Position numbers and translations under genes: made by a program | In this document: piece by piece, positions 9,037 through 18,147 of the stretch | Layout: every line of letters starts with the position of its first letter | How positions within the stretch are numbered: position 1 is the first letter of the stretch | Notes under the pieces: generated by a model | Databases searched by the model: none | What the model was told of the DNA's origin: nothing | Seen by the model: only the letters and a program-made list of their open reading frames with translations | Assembly: GCA_031276545.1 (NCBI GenBank) | Contig: JAISMW010000094.1 | Coordinates: forward strand, 1-64,000 | Reading direction: 5' to 3' | Length of the DNA: 64,000 bases | DNA from: Tannerellaceae bacterium | Lineage (GTDB): Bacteria > Bacteroidota > Bacteroidia > Bacteroidales > Tannerellaceae

Positions 9037-10644
9037 ATGAATATGAAAAGATATAGTTTACTGGCGGCAATCAGCCTGAGCGCAGCCTTATGGAGCTGCA
9101 CCGACCAGGCCATCGACCTGGAGCCTAAAGATTCCATTACCTACGACGTAGCCTTCGCTACGCCGGAACGCTGCGACCTTGCCATCCTCGGCTGCTACGA
9201 CGCAGCCCAGAGCGGATACTATCCCGGAAACAACCAGCGCCGCGGCTATCCCTTCGGCGCCGCATCCGTAGAACAGGGAGATATGAAGGGCGAAGACATG
9301 ACCAACGTACAGTCGTTCTTTGCCGTAACCTACGAAGGAAGCTATACCTCCAGCTCGCCCAACGGACAGGCGCACTGGGAATGTACCTACCAGATGATTA
9401 ATAAGATCAATGTAGTGGTGGACGGCCTGCGCACAGCAGCCGAAAGCGGCATACTGACCGCCGCGCAGGCAACCGACGGCGAAGCCGAAGTACGCTTCCT
9501 CCGCGCACTGGGCTTGCACGAACTGCTGGTGTTCTTTGCCATGCCCTACGCCGCTACGCCCGATGCTTCGCACTTCGGCGTGCCGGTGAGCCTGGATCCT
9601 ATCAATACCGTAGAGAAAGTGCAGGCAGCCCTGGACGCCGGACGCCTCACCGCCAAAGAAACCTACAAGCAGATCCTGGAAGACCTGGACTATGCCGAGG
9701 CCAACCTGGCGGAAACACGCGACGGCAACCTCAAGATCGTACGCGCCACCAAAGCCGCAGCCATCGCAGCCAAAACGCGCATCTACCAGCACATGGGCGA
9801 ATGGAACAAGGTGATAGAAGAATCCTCCAAGATAGTGAGCGCTTCGGCTCCCTTCAGCAGCCCCGTCGGAGGATACCGGCTGACGGAAAGCCCCGACGGA
9901 GTCTTTACCAGCAATGGCGGCAATACCGAATCGCTCTTCTCTATCGAAAACAGCGAAACCGACAATCCCACCACCAACGGATGCCTCTACCAGATGTACT
10001 ACGGACGCAGCCTGGTGTGCGTAAGCCCCATCATCATCAACGCCGACTTCTGGCTGGCCGACGACCTCAGACGCGAACAGTTGCTCGAACGCGCCAACAA
10101 ATACGGCAGCAAAGAAGCCTACTGGTCTACCAAGTACCGCTCCTCCGTATGGGCAGACTATGCGCCCGTACTGCGCTACGCCGAAGTATTGCTCAACTAC
10201 GCCGAAGCCGAAGCCCGCGCGAACGGGGTGACGCCGAAAGCCGTAGACCTGCTCAATGCCGTGCGCAACCGCGCCGTGACCGACCCGGCCAAACAATTCA
10301 GCGTCTCTTCCTTTGCCAACGCCGACGCATTAGTTACCGCTATCCTGCAGGAACGCCGCATCGAATTTTTGGCCGAAGGCCGCCGCTGGCCGGACATCCA
10401 CCGCCTGACGTATGACCCGAAATTTGCCGTAAAGGCGCCCGACGGCAAACCGGGCGTCCCCAGCAAGGCAGCCTTCGGCGCCATCAAGACCGAGTCCTAC
10501 GAACCGGCCTCCGGGAACGTAAGCGCAAGCATACTGACCATCATCGGATTCAACCACGAAGACCGCCGCTTTATCTTCCCCATTCCGGAATCGGAAACTT
10601 CGTCCAATCCAAAATTATTATCCCAGCAAAATCCAGGCTGGTAA
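9037..10644 (+). CDS. SusD/RagB family surface glycan-binding lipoprotein
   Basis: A 535-residue partner of the SusC protein just upstream. The signal peptide ends with a lipobox-like LWSC, so the protein should be lipid-anchored and exposed on the surface, closing over the SusC barrel. Typical SusD features are the early helical segment with RFLRALGLHELLVFFAMPY and the C-terminal segment ILQERRIEFLAEGRRWPDIHRL, followed by a closing NPGW. The start may be 9037 or the in-frame ATG at 9043. A strong terminator follows, so the pair appears to be a two-gene unit. Confidence 0.95.
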   Translation: MNMKRYSLLAAISLSAALWSCTDQAIDLEPKDSITYDVAFATPERCDLAILGCYDAAQSGYYPGNNQRRGYPFGAASVEQGDMKGEDMTNVQSFFAVTYEGSYTSSSPNGQAHWECTYQMINKINVVVDGLRTAAESGILTAAQATDGEAEVRFLRALGLHELLVFFAMPYAATPDASHFGVPVSLDPINTVEKVQAALDAGRLTAKETYKQILEDLDYAEANLAETRDGNLKIVRATKAAAIAAKTRIYQHMGEWNKVIEESSKIVSASAPFSSPVGGYRLTESPDGVFTSNGGNTESLFSIENSETDNPTTNGCLYQMYYGRSLVCVSPIIINADFWLADDLRREQLLERANKYGSKEAYWSTKYRSSVWADYAPVLRYAEVLLNYAEAEARANGVTPKAVDLLNAVRNRAVTDPAKQFSVSSFANADALVTAILQERRIEFLAEGRRWPDIHRLTYDPKFAVKAPDGKPGVPSKAAFGAIKTESYEPASGNVSASILTIIGFNHEDRRFIFPIPESETSSNPKLLSQQNPGW

Positions 10645-10693
10645 AACCCTACCGCCTCTCCCGTATGCCGAGCAACGGGAAATACTAAGAAAG

Positions 10694-10729
10694 AAGAGCG
10701 TCGCTATACCAAATAGCGACGCTCTTTAA
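10694..10729 (+). terminator. Rho-independent terminator after the SusD gene
   Basis: AAGAGCGTCGCTA (10694-10706) pairs perfectly with TAGCGACGCTCTT (10714-10726) over a 7-nt loop, then TTAAC. The T-run is short on either strand; it most likely serves the plus-strand SusCD unit. Confidence 0.75.
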
Positions 10730-10845
10730 CATTCATCACCGTCGAGGAAATACCAAAACTGCCCGGAAGCTTGAGATAACGCTCCGGCAACACCAACATG
10801 CCAATGTAGAGGATTCGGCGGCCGACGGCCGGGCTGAGGCGCCCG

Positions 10846-13800
10846 TTACTGCAGTTCGGACTCCGCCATATAGTCCACCGGCGACATGCCGTGGAACTTT
10901 TTGAAAGCGGTAGAGAAGTGGGTTTGGTTGCTGAAGCCTACAGCCCAGGCCACCTGGGAGATGCTGATCTTCTTTCCTTTCAGCAGATCGCCTGCCTGTT
11001 TCATCCGGATGTTGCGGATGAAGTCGCCGGCGGGGACGCCGGTCTGTTCCTTCAGCTTGCGGTGCAACTGTGCGCGGCTGAGTCCTACCTCTGCGGCCAG
11101 CATACTGACGCTCAGCCCCGGGTTGGACAGATTCCGGTGTATGATTCCGTTGACGCGTTCCACCAGGGCATGGTCGTCCGATTTGAGTTCGACGGATCCC
11201 AGCGTGTAGTATCCGTCGTGCGCTCCGGAGAATTTGTCTTTCAGGATGCGGAGGGACTTTATCCGGTTGCCTATCACGGAGCAGAGTTCGTCCACGGCGA
11301 AGGGTTTGCTGAAGTAGGCGTCCGCGCCGCTGTTCAGTCCGGCCATGCGGTCTTCGGCTTCGGTGTTGGACGAGAGGACGACGATTGGGATGTGGCTGAC
11401 GTTCGGATGGTTTTTCAGTTTCTTCACGAAGGCATAGCGGTCTGCTTCCGGCGCCGCGGTGTCCACCAGGATGAGGTGGGGCATCCGGGCGAGGGTTTGC
11501 CGGAAGCCTTCGGTTTCGTTGCAGGCGGTGATTACCTTGTAGGTTGCTTCCAGTATCTGGAGGAGGAAGTCCCTCAGTTCCCCGTCGGCAGACATGATCA
11601 GTATCAGGAAGTTTGTTTTGCTTCTCACCGCCTTTCTGTTTCGTCCGGGATGCCGGATAAAGAAAAAATCGACCGGCAGTTCGCGTGCGGCGGGTTCGGT
11701 GTAGGATATGTTTTCTTCCCTCAGATGCCGGTTGCCCAGGGGTATGCGTATGCAGAAGCAGCCACCCTGCGCGTCCTCCCGGTTGGTGGCGCGGATGACG
11801 CCCCGGTGCAGTTCAACCAGAGCGTAGGAGATGTTGAGGCCGAGTCCCGATCCGATGGAGCCGAAGGTTCGTTCCGGCGGAGCTTGGTAAAAGTGTTTGA
11901 AGATCTTTTTTATTTTGTCTTCGTCGATTCCCTCGCCGGTATTCACGATTCGGATTTCGGCGTAGTGGCGCATCGCGCCCCAGGTGGTATCGTCTATGCC
12001 GGAGGCGAGCAGGATGGCGACTGTGCCTCCGTCGGGCGTACGGGTAAAGGCGTTTGCGAGCAGATTCATGAGGATTTTGTCGAAGCTGCGGCGGTCTATC
12101 CATACCGGGAGGTTTTCCATGCCGTGTTCGAAGACGAAGCCAATCTTCCGGCGGCCGGCCTGGTCTTCAAAGACGTCGTATAGTTCCCTGATAAAACCCA
12201 CCATATCGGTTTCGTTGCAACGGATACTCATTTTCCGGATGTCAATGTTCCGGATATCGAGCAGTTGGTCTATCAGGTCGAGGATACGCCGGACGTTGCG
12301 GTACATGCGTTCCAGGGTGATTCGGGTAGCCTCGTCGTGGTGTTCCCTCATCAGCTTTTCGAGGGGACTGCTCACGAGCGTCATGGGCGAGCGTATTTCG
12401 TACGAGAGGTCCATAAAGAAGCGCACCCTGGCTCTGTTCAGCGCATCCCTTCTTCCCCGGTCGATTTGGAAGAGGCTCAGGCCGCATATCAGGAGCGCCG
12501 AAAGCAGGTAGAGCGTGTAGGCCGTCCGGCTTTTGTACCAAGGCGGCATGACGTACAGGGCAAGCGCCGTGACGGGCGATTCGGCGTCGTATTTGCAGGC
12601 CTTCACCTCCAGGGTGTAGTCTCCGTGCGGGAGATGGTTGTACGTCACCCGGTTGACGCCCGGATCCGTATAGTTCCAGATGTGGCTCAGTTCCTTGAGG
12701 CGGTAGGCGTAGTAGATGTTTTCGGGGTTTACGTAGTCCATGGTAGAAAATTCGAAGGTGAAGGTGTTGTCTTCGTAGGAAAAGCAGTATTTCGGCGTGC
12801 TGCGGAGGCTGCCTTGCAGTATGGGCTTGCCTCCCGAAAAGGTGTGGCGGTCTACAGGCCGGTTGTAGATGCAGAGATTGGTGAGGAGCACTTCCCTGTT
12901 GTATTCCGGATGCGTGATCTGCTTTGGGGAGAAGCGTGTAATGCCCGAATTTCCGCCGAAATAGATGTAGCCTTCCCCGTCGCGAAAGTATACGCCGCGG
13001 CTGTAGATCCGGCCGGTCAGCCCGTTGCCGGTGTAGTAGCTGATCATTCGGTCGTCGGTCACGCTGATCCGGTTGAGGCCGCTGAAGGTGCTGCACCAGA
13101 TGTCGCCTTTTTCGTCTTCCACCATGCCGCAGACGACGTCGCCGGAGAGTCCGTCGTCTGAGGTATAGTTCCGGACGACGCCGGTATCAGCCCGGCGGCA
13201 GTAGACGCCGCTGTATGTTCCGGCCCAGATGTTGCCGTGGCGGTCTTCCATGAGCGAGAGGCATATCCGGTCGGTCAGCAGCTCTTCGAAGCCGGTTTTG
13301 AGGAAGCGTCCCGCCACGGGGTCGTAGCAACTGACTCCGCTGTAATGTCCGAGCCATATCCGTCCTTCGGCGTCGCATACGATGGCGGTGATCCAGCGGT
13401 TCGTGACGCATCCTTCCTCCGCCGGCGTCTTTTCCAGTTCGATGCGTTCCCAGCGTTTGGTGTCGAGGCTGTATCGGATAAGCCCCGTTCCGAAGGTGGA
13501 GAAGTAGAGGTTTCGCCGGCGGTCTTCCGCAATCACCTTGACGTATCCGTCGAGGCTGAGGGGCAGGAAGCGGCATTGTCCGGTGTGCCGGTTCATCTGT
13601 GCCAGACCTCGGTCGTAGGTGCTCACCCAGAGCCGGCGTTCGCTGTCTTCAAAAATATGGACGGCGGCCTGCGGCCGGGGGTAGTGTTGCAGGATGTTGC
13701 CGAGGGTGTCGAAGCGGAAGATGCCTTCGTTGTCGATGCTGCACCATACGTTGCCGTCCGTATCCCTGCAGATGGAGGTCACGGCGCCACTCAGCCGGTA

Positions 13801-14820
13801 GTCTCTTCCGGAGATGTTCCAGAAGTCGAAGCGGGGCGATTCGCCGGGCATCATGAGGACGCCTTTCTGAAAGCAGCCGAGCCAGAGGTTGTGGTCGCGG
13901 TCTTCCATCAGGGCGTGGATACGTGCTTTGTGGAAGTCGAAGGAGAGCGATTCGTTTTCCTCCTGAACCATCTCCAGGCTCCCTTCGGGGATACGGTGCA
14001 GACCCTGTCCGTCGGTGCCGATCAGGATGCTGCCGTCGTGACTGAGCAGCATCTGGCGTATCAGGAGCTTTTTGCGGCTCGGAACGCGGACGAAGCGGCC
14101 GGCGTCGCGGTCGAAAAAACAGATTTCGGAGCCGGTGCTCACGTAGAGCCGTCCCCGGCGGTCTTCCAGGATGTCGGAGATGGCGCTGCCGGGCGAACCG
14201 AACTCGCCGAATACTTCTACTTCCTGCGTCAGGGCGTCGACGCGCAGCAGGCCGTATTCGTTGATGCCGATCCAGATGTTGCGGTGGCTGTCTTCGCAGA
14301 TTCTGCTGAAGTAGGGGCGTTCGAACAGGCGGTTGATTTTTTCAAGCGGATAGGCCACGCTGTCGCCGCGCGCCATGCTGTAGAGACCCCGGCCGGAGGT
14401 GGCTATCCAGATGGGGCCGGAGCGGATCTCCGCCACGTCGGTGACGTGGGGATTCATGCCGTCGGAGAATCTAATCCGGCGGAACAGTTCCGTATCCGTG
14501 TCGAGAGATTGCAGACCGTTGCTGCAGGCCACCCAGAGGGTGCGTCCTTCGTCGCTGGGGATTAGGCGGCGCACGTTGTTGCCCGGCAGGGAGAAGCTGT
14601 CGCGCTTGTCGTGGAGGTACTGCGTGAAGCGGATTCCGTCGAACTTGTTGAGGCCGTATTCCGTGCCTACCCAGACGAAACCATGGGCATCTTGGCAGAT
14701 GCTGTTGATCAGGGTGGCCGATACGCCTTCGGATTCGCCGTACAAGCATCCCTGGGAGGATGCCCAGGAGGAGGGGGCGAGCGTCAGCCACAAAATGAGG
14801 CTTGTGAAATGTGTTTTCAT
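10846..14820 (-). CDS. Hybrid two-component regulator with an altered H-box
   Basis: About 1324 residues from the ATG at 14820, chosen because it starts a good signal peptide (MKTHFTSLILWLTLAPSSWA); an in-frame ATG at 14859 exists. Order: about 12-14 two-component-propeller repeats (periplasmic sensor), a Y_Y_Y domain, one membrane helix (YTLYLLSALLICGLSLF), histidine-kinase dimerisation and ATPase domains, a receiver domain, and a C-terminal AraC DNA-binding domain. The usual SHE(I/L)RTP box reads SYEIRSP: the phospho-accepting His is Tyr (codon 12400-12402). The G1-box Asp is Asn (11941-11943), and the receiver's acidic pair is Ser-Ala (11587-11592), while its phospho-acceptor Asp (11461-11463) and Lys remain. 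It lies divergently before the xylan SusCD genes, its probable target. Confidence 0.95.
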   Translation of the reverse strand: MKTHFTSLILWLTLAPSSWASSQGCLYGESEGVSATLINSICQDAHGFVWVGTEYGLNKFDGIRFTQYLHDKRDSFSLPGNNVRRLIPSDEGRTLWVACSNGLQSLDTDTELFRRIRFSDGMNPHVTDVAEIRSGPIWIATSGRGLYSMARGDSVAYPLEKINRLFERPYFSRICEDSHRNIWIGINEYGLLRVDALTQEVEVFGEFGSPGSAISDILEDRRGRLYVSTGSEICFFDRDAGRFVRVPSRKKLLIRQMLLSHDGSILIGTDGQGLHRIPEGSLEMVQEENESLSFDFHKARIHALMEDRDHNLWLGCFQKGVLMMPGESPRFDFWNISGRDYRLSGAVTSICRDTDGNVWCSIDNEGIFRFDTLGNILQHYPRPQAAVHIFEDSERRLWVSTYDRGLAQMNRHTGQCRFLPLSLDGYVKVIAEDRRRNLYFSTFGTGLIRYSLDTKRWERIELEKTPAEEGCVTNRWITAIVCDAEGRIWLGHYSGVSCYDPVAGRFLKTGFEELLTDRICLSLMEDRHGNIWAGTYSGVYCRRADTGVVRNYTSDDGLSGDVVCGMVEDEKGDIWCSTFSGLNRISVTDDRMISYYTGNGLTGRIYSRGVYFRDGEGYIYFGGNSGITRFSPKQITHPEYNREVLLTNLCIYNRPVDRHTFSGGKPILQGSLRSTPKYCFSYEDNTFTFEFSTMDYVNPENIYYAYRLKELSHIWNYTDPGVNRVTYNHLPHGDYTLEVKACKYDAESPVTALALYVMPPWYKSRTAYTLYLLSALLICGLSLFQIDRGRRDALNRARVRFFMDLSYEIRSPMTLVSSPLEKLMREHHDEATRITLERMYRNVRRILDLIDQLLDIRNIDIRKMSIRCNETDMVGFIRELYDVFEDQAGRRKIGFVFEHGMENLPVWIDRRSFDKILMNLLANAFTRTPDGGTVAILLASGIDDTTWGAMRHYAEIRIVNTGEGIDEDKIKKIFKHFYQAPPERTFGSIGSGLGLNISYALVELHRGVIRATNREDAQGGCFCIRIPLGNRHLREENISYTEPAARELPVDFFFIRHPGRNRKAVRSKTNFLILIMSADGELRDFLLQILEATYKVITACNETEGFRQTLARMPHLILVDTAAPEADRYAFVKKLKNHPNVSHIPIVVLSSNTEAEDRMAGLNSGADAYFSKPFAVDELCSVIGNRIKSLRILKDKFSGAHDGYYTLGSVELKSDDHALVERVNGIIHRNLSNPGLSVSMLAAEVGLSRAQLHRKLKEQTGVPAGDFIRNIRMKQAGDLLKGKKISISQVAWAVGFSNQTHFSTAFKKFHGMSPVDYMAESELQ

Positions 14821-14894
14821 GACAGTATATTGTTTGATGCAAAATAACGAATTTTTCATGAGGCTTCCGACACCCGAAAGGGCATTTTCGGACC

Positions 14895-14978
14895 CTGTGA
14901 GACAAAAAGAAACGAGAATGCAACAAATAGAAACGTCTGTGAGACGCAGAGAAACGAATCTGCAACACTTGGAAACAG
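14895..14978. repeat. Four degenerate 21-bp tandem units (two 42-bp repeats)
   Basis: CTGTGAGAC begins at 14895 and again at 14937, a 42-bp direct repeat. Each half splits into two 21-bp units with the shared pattern TGnnAC then GAAAC near the end. GAAAC recurs at about 14910, 14931, 14952 and 14973. The array sits between the divergent regulator and SusC genes. Every frame through it gives a seven-residue repeat, but no start or independent gene is supported. Function is unknown. Confidence 0.8.
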
Positions 14979-14998
14979 GCCGGAGGCAAACCTGAGCT

Positions 14999-15006
14999 TA
15001 CCTTTG
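14999..15006 (+). promoter_or_regulatory. Candidate -7 box of the xylan SusCD operon
   Basis: TACCTTTG matches TAnnTTTG. Transcription would start near 15013, about 70 nt before the SusC start at 15085. No well-spaced -33 element is visible, as is usual for genes that depend on an activator. Confidence 0.5.
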
Positions 15007-15084
15007 GGCACCGTCCGACAAGGGAAAACGGATGGACTTTGTCTGACTATCATACTCGATTTTTTATAATTAACATCATGTACC

Positions 15085-18000
15085 ATGAAAAAAGGTTTTA
15101 ACTTTTGCAGAACGGCTTGTTGCTGGCTGTTCTTACTGATCCCCCTCTCCGCAGCGGCTCAACGCGTGACGGTGGGCGGAACGGTTACCGACAAAAACGG
15201 TGAAACGCTGATCGGCGTCAATATTGCAGAGAAAGGTACCGGCAACGGAACCGTCTCCGACGTCGACGGCAAGTATTCCATCAGCGTTGCCCGAGGCGCT
15301 ACGATCGACTTCTCCTACGTGGGATACATCACCCGGTCGGTTACCGTCGAGGGCAACACCCGGATCGACGTCAGCCTCGACGAAGATTCGGAAACGCTCG
15401 AAGAGGTAGTCGTCATCGGCTACGGCACACAGCGCCGCGAGGCCGTCACCGGCTCCGTCACCTCCGTGGGCGAAGCCCGAATCAGGGAAGTGCCCGCCAC
15501 CAACATCACCCAGGCGCTCCAGGGACGGGTAGCCGGGATGGAAATGTCGCAGACTTCTTCCCGCCCGGGAGCCGAGATGCAAATCCGCATCCGCGGAACA
15601 CGTTCTCTCAATGCCGGCAACGACCCGCTGCTGGTGCTCGACGGGATTCCCTTTGCCGGTAATATCGGCGACATCAATCCCAACACCATCAAGAGCATCG
15701 ACATCCTGAAAGACGCTTCCGCCACCGCCATCTACGGCTCCAGAGGGGCCAACGGCGTGATCCTCGTCACCACCTTCCGAGGCTCCGACGCCGTCAGGCC
15801 GCAGGTGACCTATTCCGGATACTACGGCGTGCAGGACGTCTTCGCGCCCTACCCCATGATGAACGGAAAGGAATACGTCGCCCTGCGAGCCGCCGCCGGC
15901 ATGTATACGAACACCGACGACGAAAGCGATACCACCGACACCGACTGGCAAAGCCTCCTCTATCGGACGGGAGCCGTATCCAGCCACGACGTCGGTTTCT
16001 CCGGAGGAGCCGGAAAGGGCGGATACAACTTCGGAGCCGGATACTATCGGAACCAGGGAGTCGTCCCCACCCAAGACTACACCCGCTACTCCCTGAGGGG
16101 GTCATTCGACCAGGAGATTCGAGACGTCTTCCGATTCGGCGTCACCACCAATTCGTCGTACAGCGTCGGAGCCGGATCGAACGTCGGGCTGTACGGTATC
16201 CTGAACTCCTCCCCCATCGCCAGCCCCTACAATGCCGACGGTTCCTGGAAGCGCACCATCCGGATGCCCCTCGACGAACAATGGGTCTACTCGCGCGACG
16301 TCGTGAACGAACTGGCCGACCGCTGGCTGAACGTCAGCAAAGCCTTCGGATCCTACAACAGCCTCTACGGAGAGGCGAAAATACCCGGAGTGGAAGGGCT
16401 TAAATACCGCCTCAACCTCGGTCTCAACTTCCGGACTTCCGCCGGAGGAGAATACACCGGAGAGGGCGTCAACAGCTCCACCGCTTCCACACCCTCCACG
16501 GCCACCATCTCCGCCTCCCTCCGAACCAACTGGGCGGTGGAAAACCTCCTGACCTACGACCGTACCTTCGCCGAAAAGCATCAGGTGAACGTCGTGGCCA
16601 TGTACTCCGCCGAACAGACGCACTACAACAGTTCACGCGTGTCGGCCAAAGACATCCCGGCCGATCACTTCCAGTTCTACAACCTCGGAAGGGCAGACGG
16701 AGAGATTACCGTCAATCCCGCGAACCAAGACTACCAGGTGAGCGGGCTGATCTCCTACATGGGACGCGTGATGTACTCCTACGCCGGACGCTATATGCTC
16801 TCCCTCACCATGCGCTCCGACGCTTCCTCCCGCTTGGCGCCCGGACATCGGTGGCACACCTACCCCGCCGTTTCGGCAGGATGGAACATCAGCGAAGAAT
16901 CCTTCATGCAAGACCTCGAATGGCTCGACCGACTGAAGATCCGAGCCGGATACGGACAGACTTCCAATCAATCCGTCGACCCCTACAAAACCCTCGGACT
17001 GCTGGACACCCGACCCTACAACTTCGGCTCCGTATACGCCACCGGCTACTACGTCTCCCAACTGCCCAATGCCGAACTGGGATGGGAATACTCCCAAACC
17101 TGGAACTACGGCATAGACTTCTCCCTGATGGACAACCGACTCTCCGGCACCCTGGAATACTACGTGCAGAACACCAACGACGTACTCCTCAGCGTAGGAC
17201 TTCCACGAACCTCCGGAGTGAACAGCTATATGGCCAATATCGGAGAAACACAAAACAAAGGATTCGAAATCTCCCTTAACGGCCTCATCCTCGACAACCT
17301 GAACGGATGGACCTGGGAGGCCGGAATCAACCTCTATTCCAACCGCAACAAGCTCCTCAGCCTCGTCTCCGGACAGGAACGCGACGAAGGCAACCAATGG
17401 TTCGTAGGACACCCCATCAACGTCATCTACGACTACGAGAAAATCGGACTCTGGCAGGAAGGCGATCCCTACCTTAATATACTGGAACCGGGCGGCAACG
17501 TCGGGATGATCAAAGTAAAATACACCGGCGACTACAACGCCGACGGCACCCCCGTCCGGCAGATCGGAGCCGACGACCGACAGATCATCAACGTAGAACC
17601 CGACTTCCAGGGAGGCTTCAACACCCGCCTCGCCTACCGCGGATTCGACCTCGGAGCCGTCGGCGTCTTCAAGAGCGGAGGCGTACTGGTAAGCACCCTC
17701 TACGCCGCCAACGGATACCTCAACATGATGACCGGCAGAAGAGGCAACGTGAAGGTAGACTACTGGACCCCCGCCCATACCGACGCCAAATACCCCAAGC
17801 CCGGAGGCATGCAGAGCGGCGACAACCCCAAGTACGGCAGTACCCTCGGATACTTCGACGCATCCTACCTGAAAGTCCGTACCATCTCCCTCGGATACAG
17901 CCTCAACGCCAAGTCCCTGCGGAGCATACACTGCGACGGACTGCGCATCTACTGCACCGTACAAAACCCCTTCGTCATCTTCTCGCCCTACCATACCGAA

Positions 18001-18135
18001 TCGGGCATGGACCCCGAAACCAACTCCTACGGCGACGAAAACGTAGCGGTATCCGGTACCCGCCGCATCCTCACCATCGGCACCAACGCGCCGGCAACGA
18101 GAAACTATCTGTTCGGAATCAATCTTACTTTCTAA
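15085..18135 (+). CDS. SusC family transporter of the xylan locus
   Basis: A 1016-residue TonB-linked transporter. The signal peptide ends SAAAQ; then come the regulatory-like domain (about 27-105, VGGTVTDKNGETLIGVN), EEVVVIGYGTQRREAVTGSV before the plug, plug motifs DPLLVLDGIPF and ASATAIYGSRGANGVILVTT, and the beta-barrel ending in NLTF. The SusD partner starts 12 bp after its stop. The divergent regulator upstream and the xylanase genes downstream suggest that the cargo is (glucurono)xylo-oligosaccharide. From mid-gene onward the codons lean toward GGA and CGA more than in the first SusC gene, which could reflect a different history. Confidence 0.96.
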   Translation: MKKGFNFCRTACCWLFLLIPLSAAAQRVTVGGTVTDKNGETLIGVNIAEKGTGNGTVSDVDGKYSISVARGATIDFSYVGYITRSVTVEGNTRIDVSLDEDSETLEEVVVIGYGTQRREAVTGSVTSVGEARIREVPATNITQALQGRVAGMEMSQTSSRPGAEMQIRIRGTRSLNAGNDPLLVLDGIPFAGNIGDINPNTIKSIDILKDASATAIYGSRGANGVILVTTFRGSDAVRPQVTYSGYYGVQDVFAPYPMMNGKEYVALRAAAGMYTNTDDESDTTDTDWQSLLYRTGAVSSHDVGFSGGAGKGGYNFGAGYYRNQGVVPTQDYTRYSLRGSFDQEIRDVFRFGVTTNSSYSVGAGSNVGLYGILNSSPIASPYNADGSWKRTIRMPLDEQWVYSRDVVNELADRWLNVSKAFGSYNSLYGEAKIPGVEGLKYRLNLGLNFRTSAGGEYTGEGVNSSTASTPSTATISASLRTNWAVENLLTYDRTFAEKHQVNVVAMYSAEQTHYNSSRVSAKDIPADHFQFYNLGRADGEITVNPANQDYQVSGLISYMGRVMYSYAGRYMLSLTMRSDASSRLAPGHRWHTYPAVSAGWNISEESFMQDLEWLDRLKIRAGYGQTSNQSVDPYKTLGLLDTRPYNFGSVYATGYYVSQLPNAELGWEYSQTWNYGIDFSLMDNRLSGTLEYYVQNTNDVLLSVGLPRTSGVNSYMANIGETQNKGFEISLNGLILDNLNGWTWEAGINLYSNRNKLLSLVSGQERDEGNQWFVGHPINVIYDYEKIGLWQEGDPYLNILEPGGNVGMIKVKYTGDYNADGTPVRQIGADDRQIINVEPDFQGGFNTRLAYRGFDLGAVGVFKSGGVLVSTLYAANGYLNMMTGRRGNVKVDYWTPAHTDAKYPKPGGMQSGDNPKYGSTLGYFDASYLKVRTISLGYSLNAKSLRSIHCDGLRIYCTVQNPFVIFSPYHTESGMDPETNSYGDENVAVSGTRRILTIGTNAPATRNYLFGINLTF

Positions 18136-18147
18136 TCCCATACCGTC

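Noticed and set aside
14399..14995. Plus-strand frame with ET-containing heptads, looking like a coiled coil
   Set aside because: Most of it is antisense to the regulator gene; the heptads come from the 21-bp repeat.
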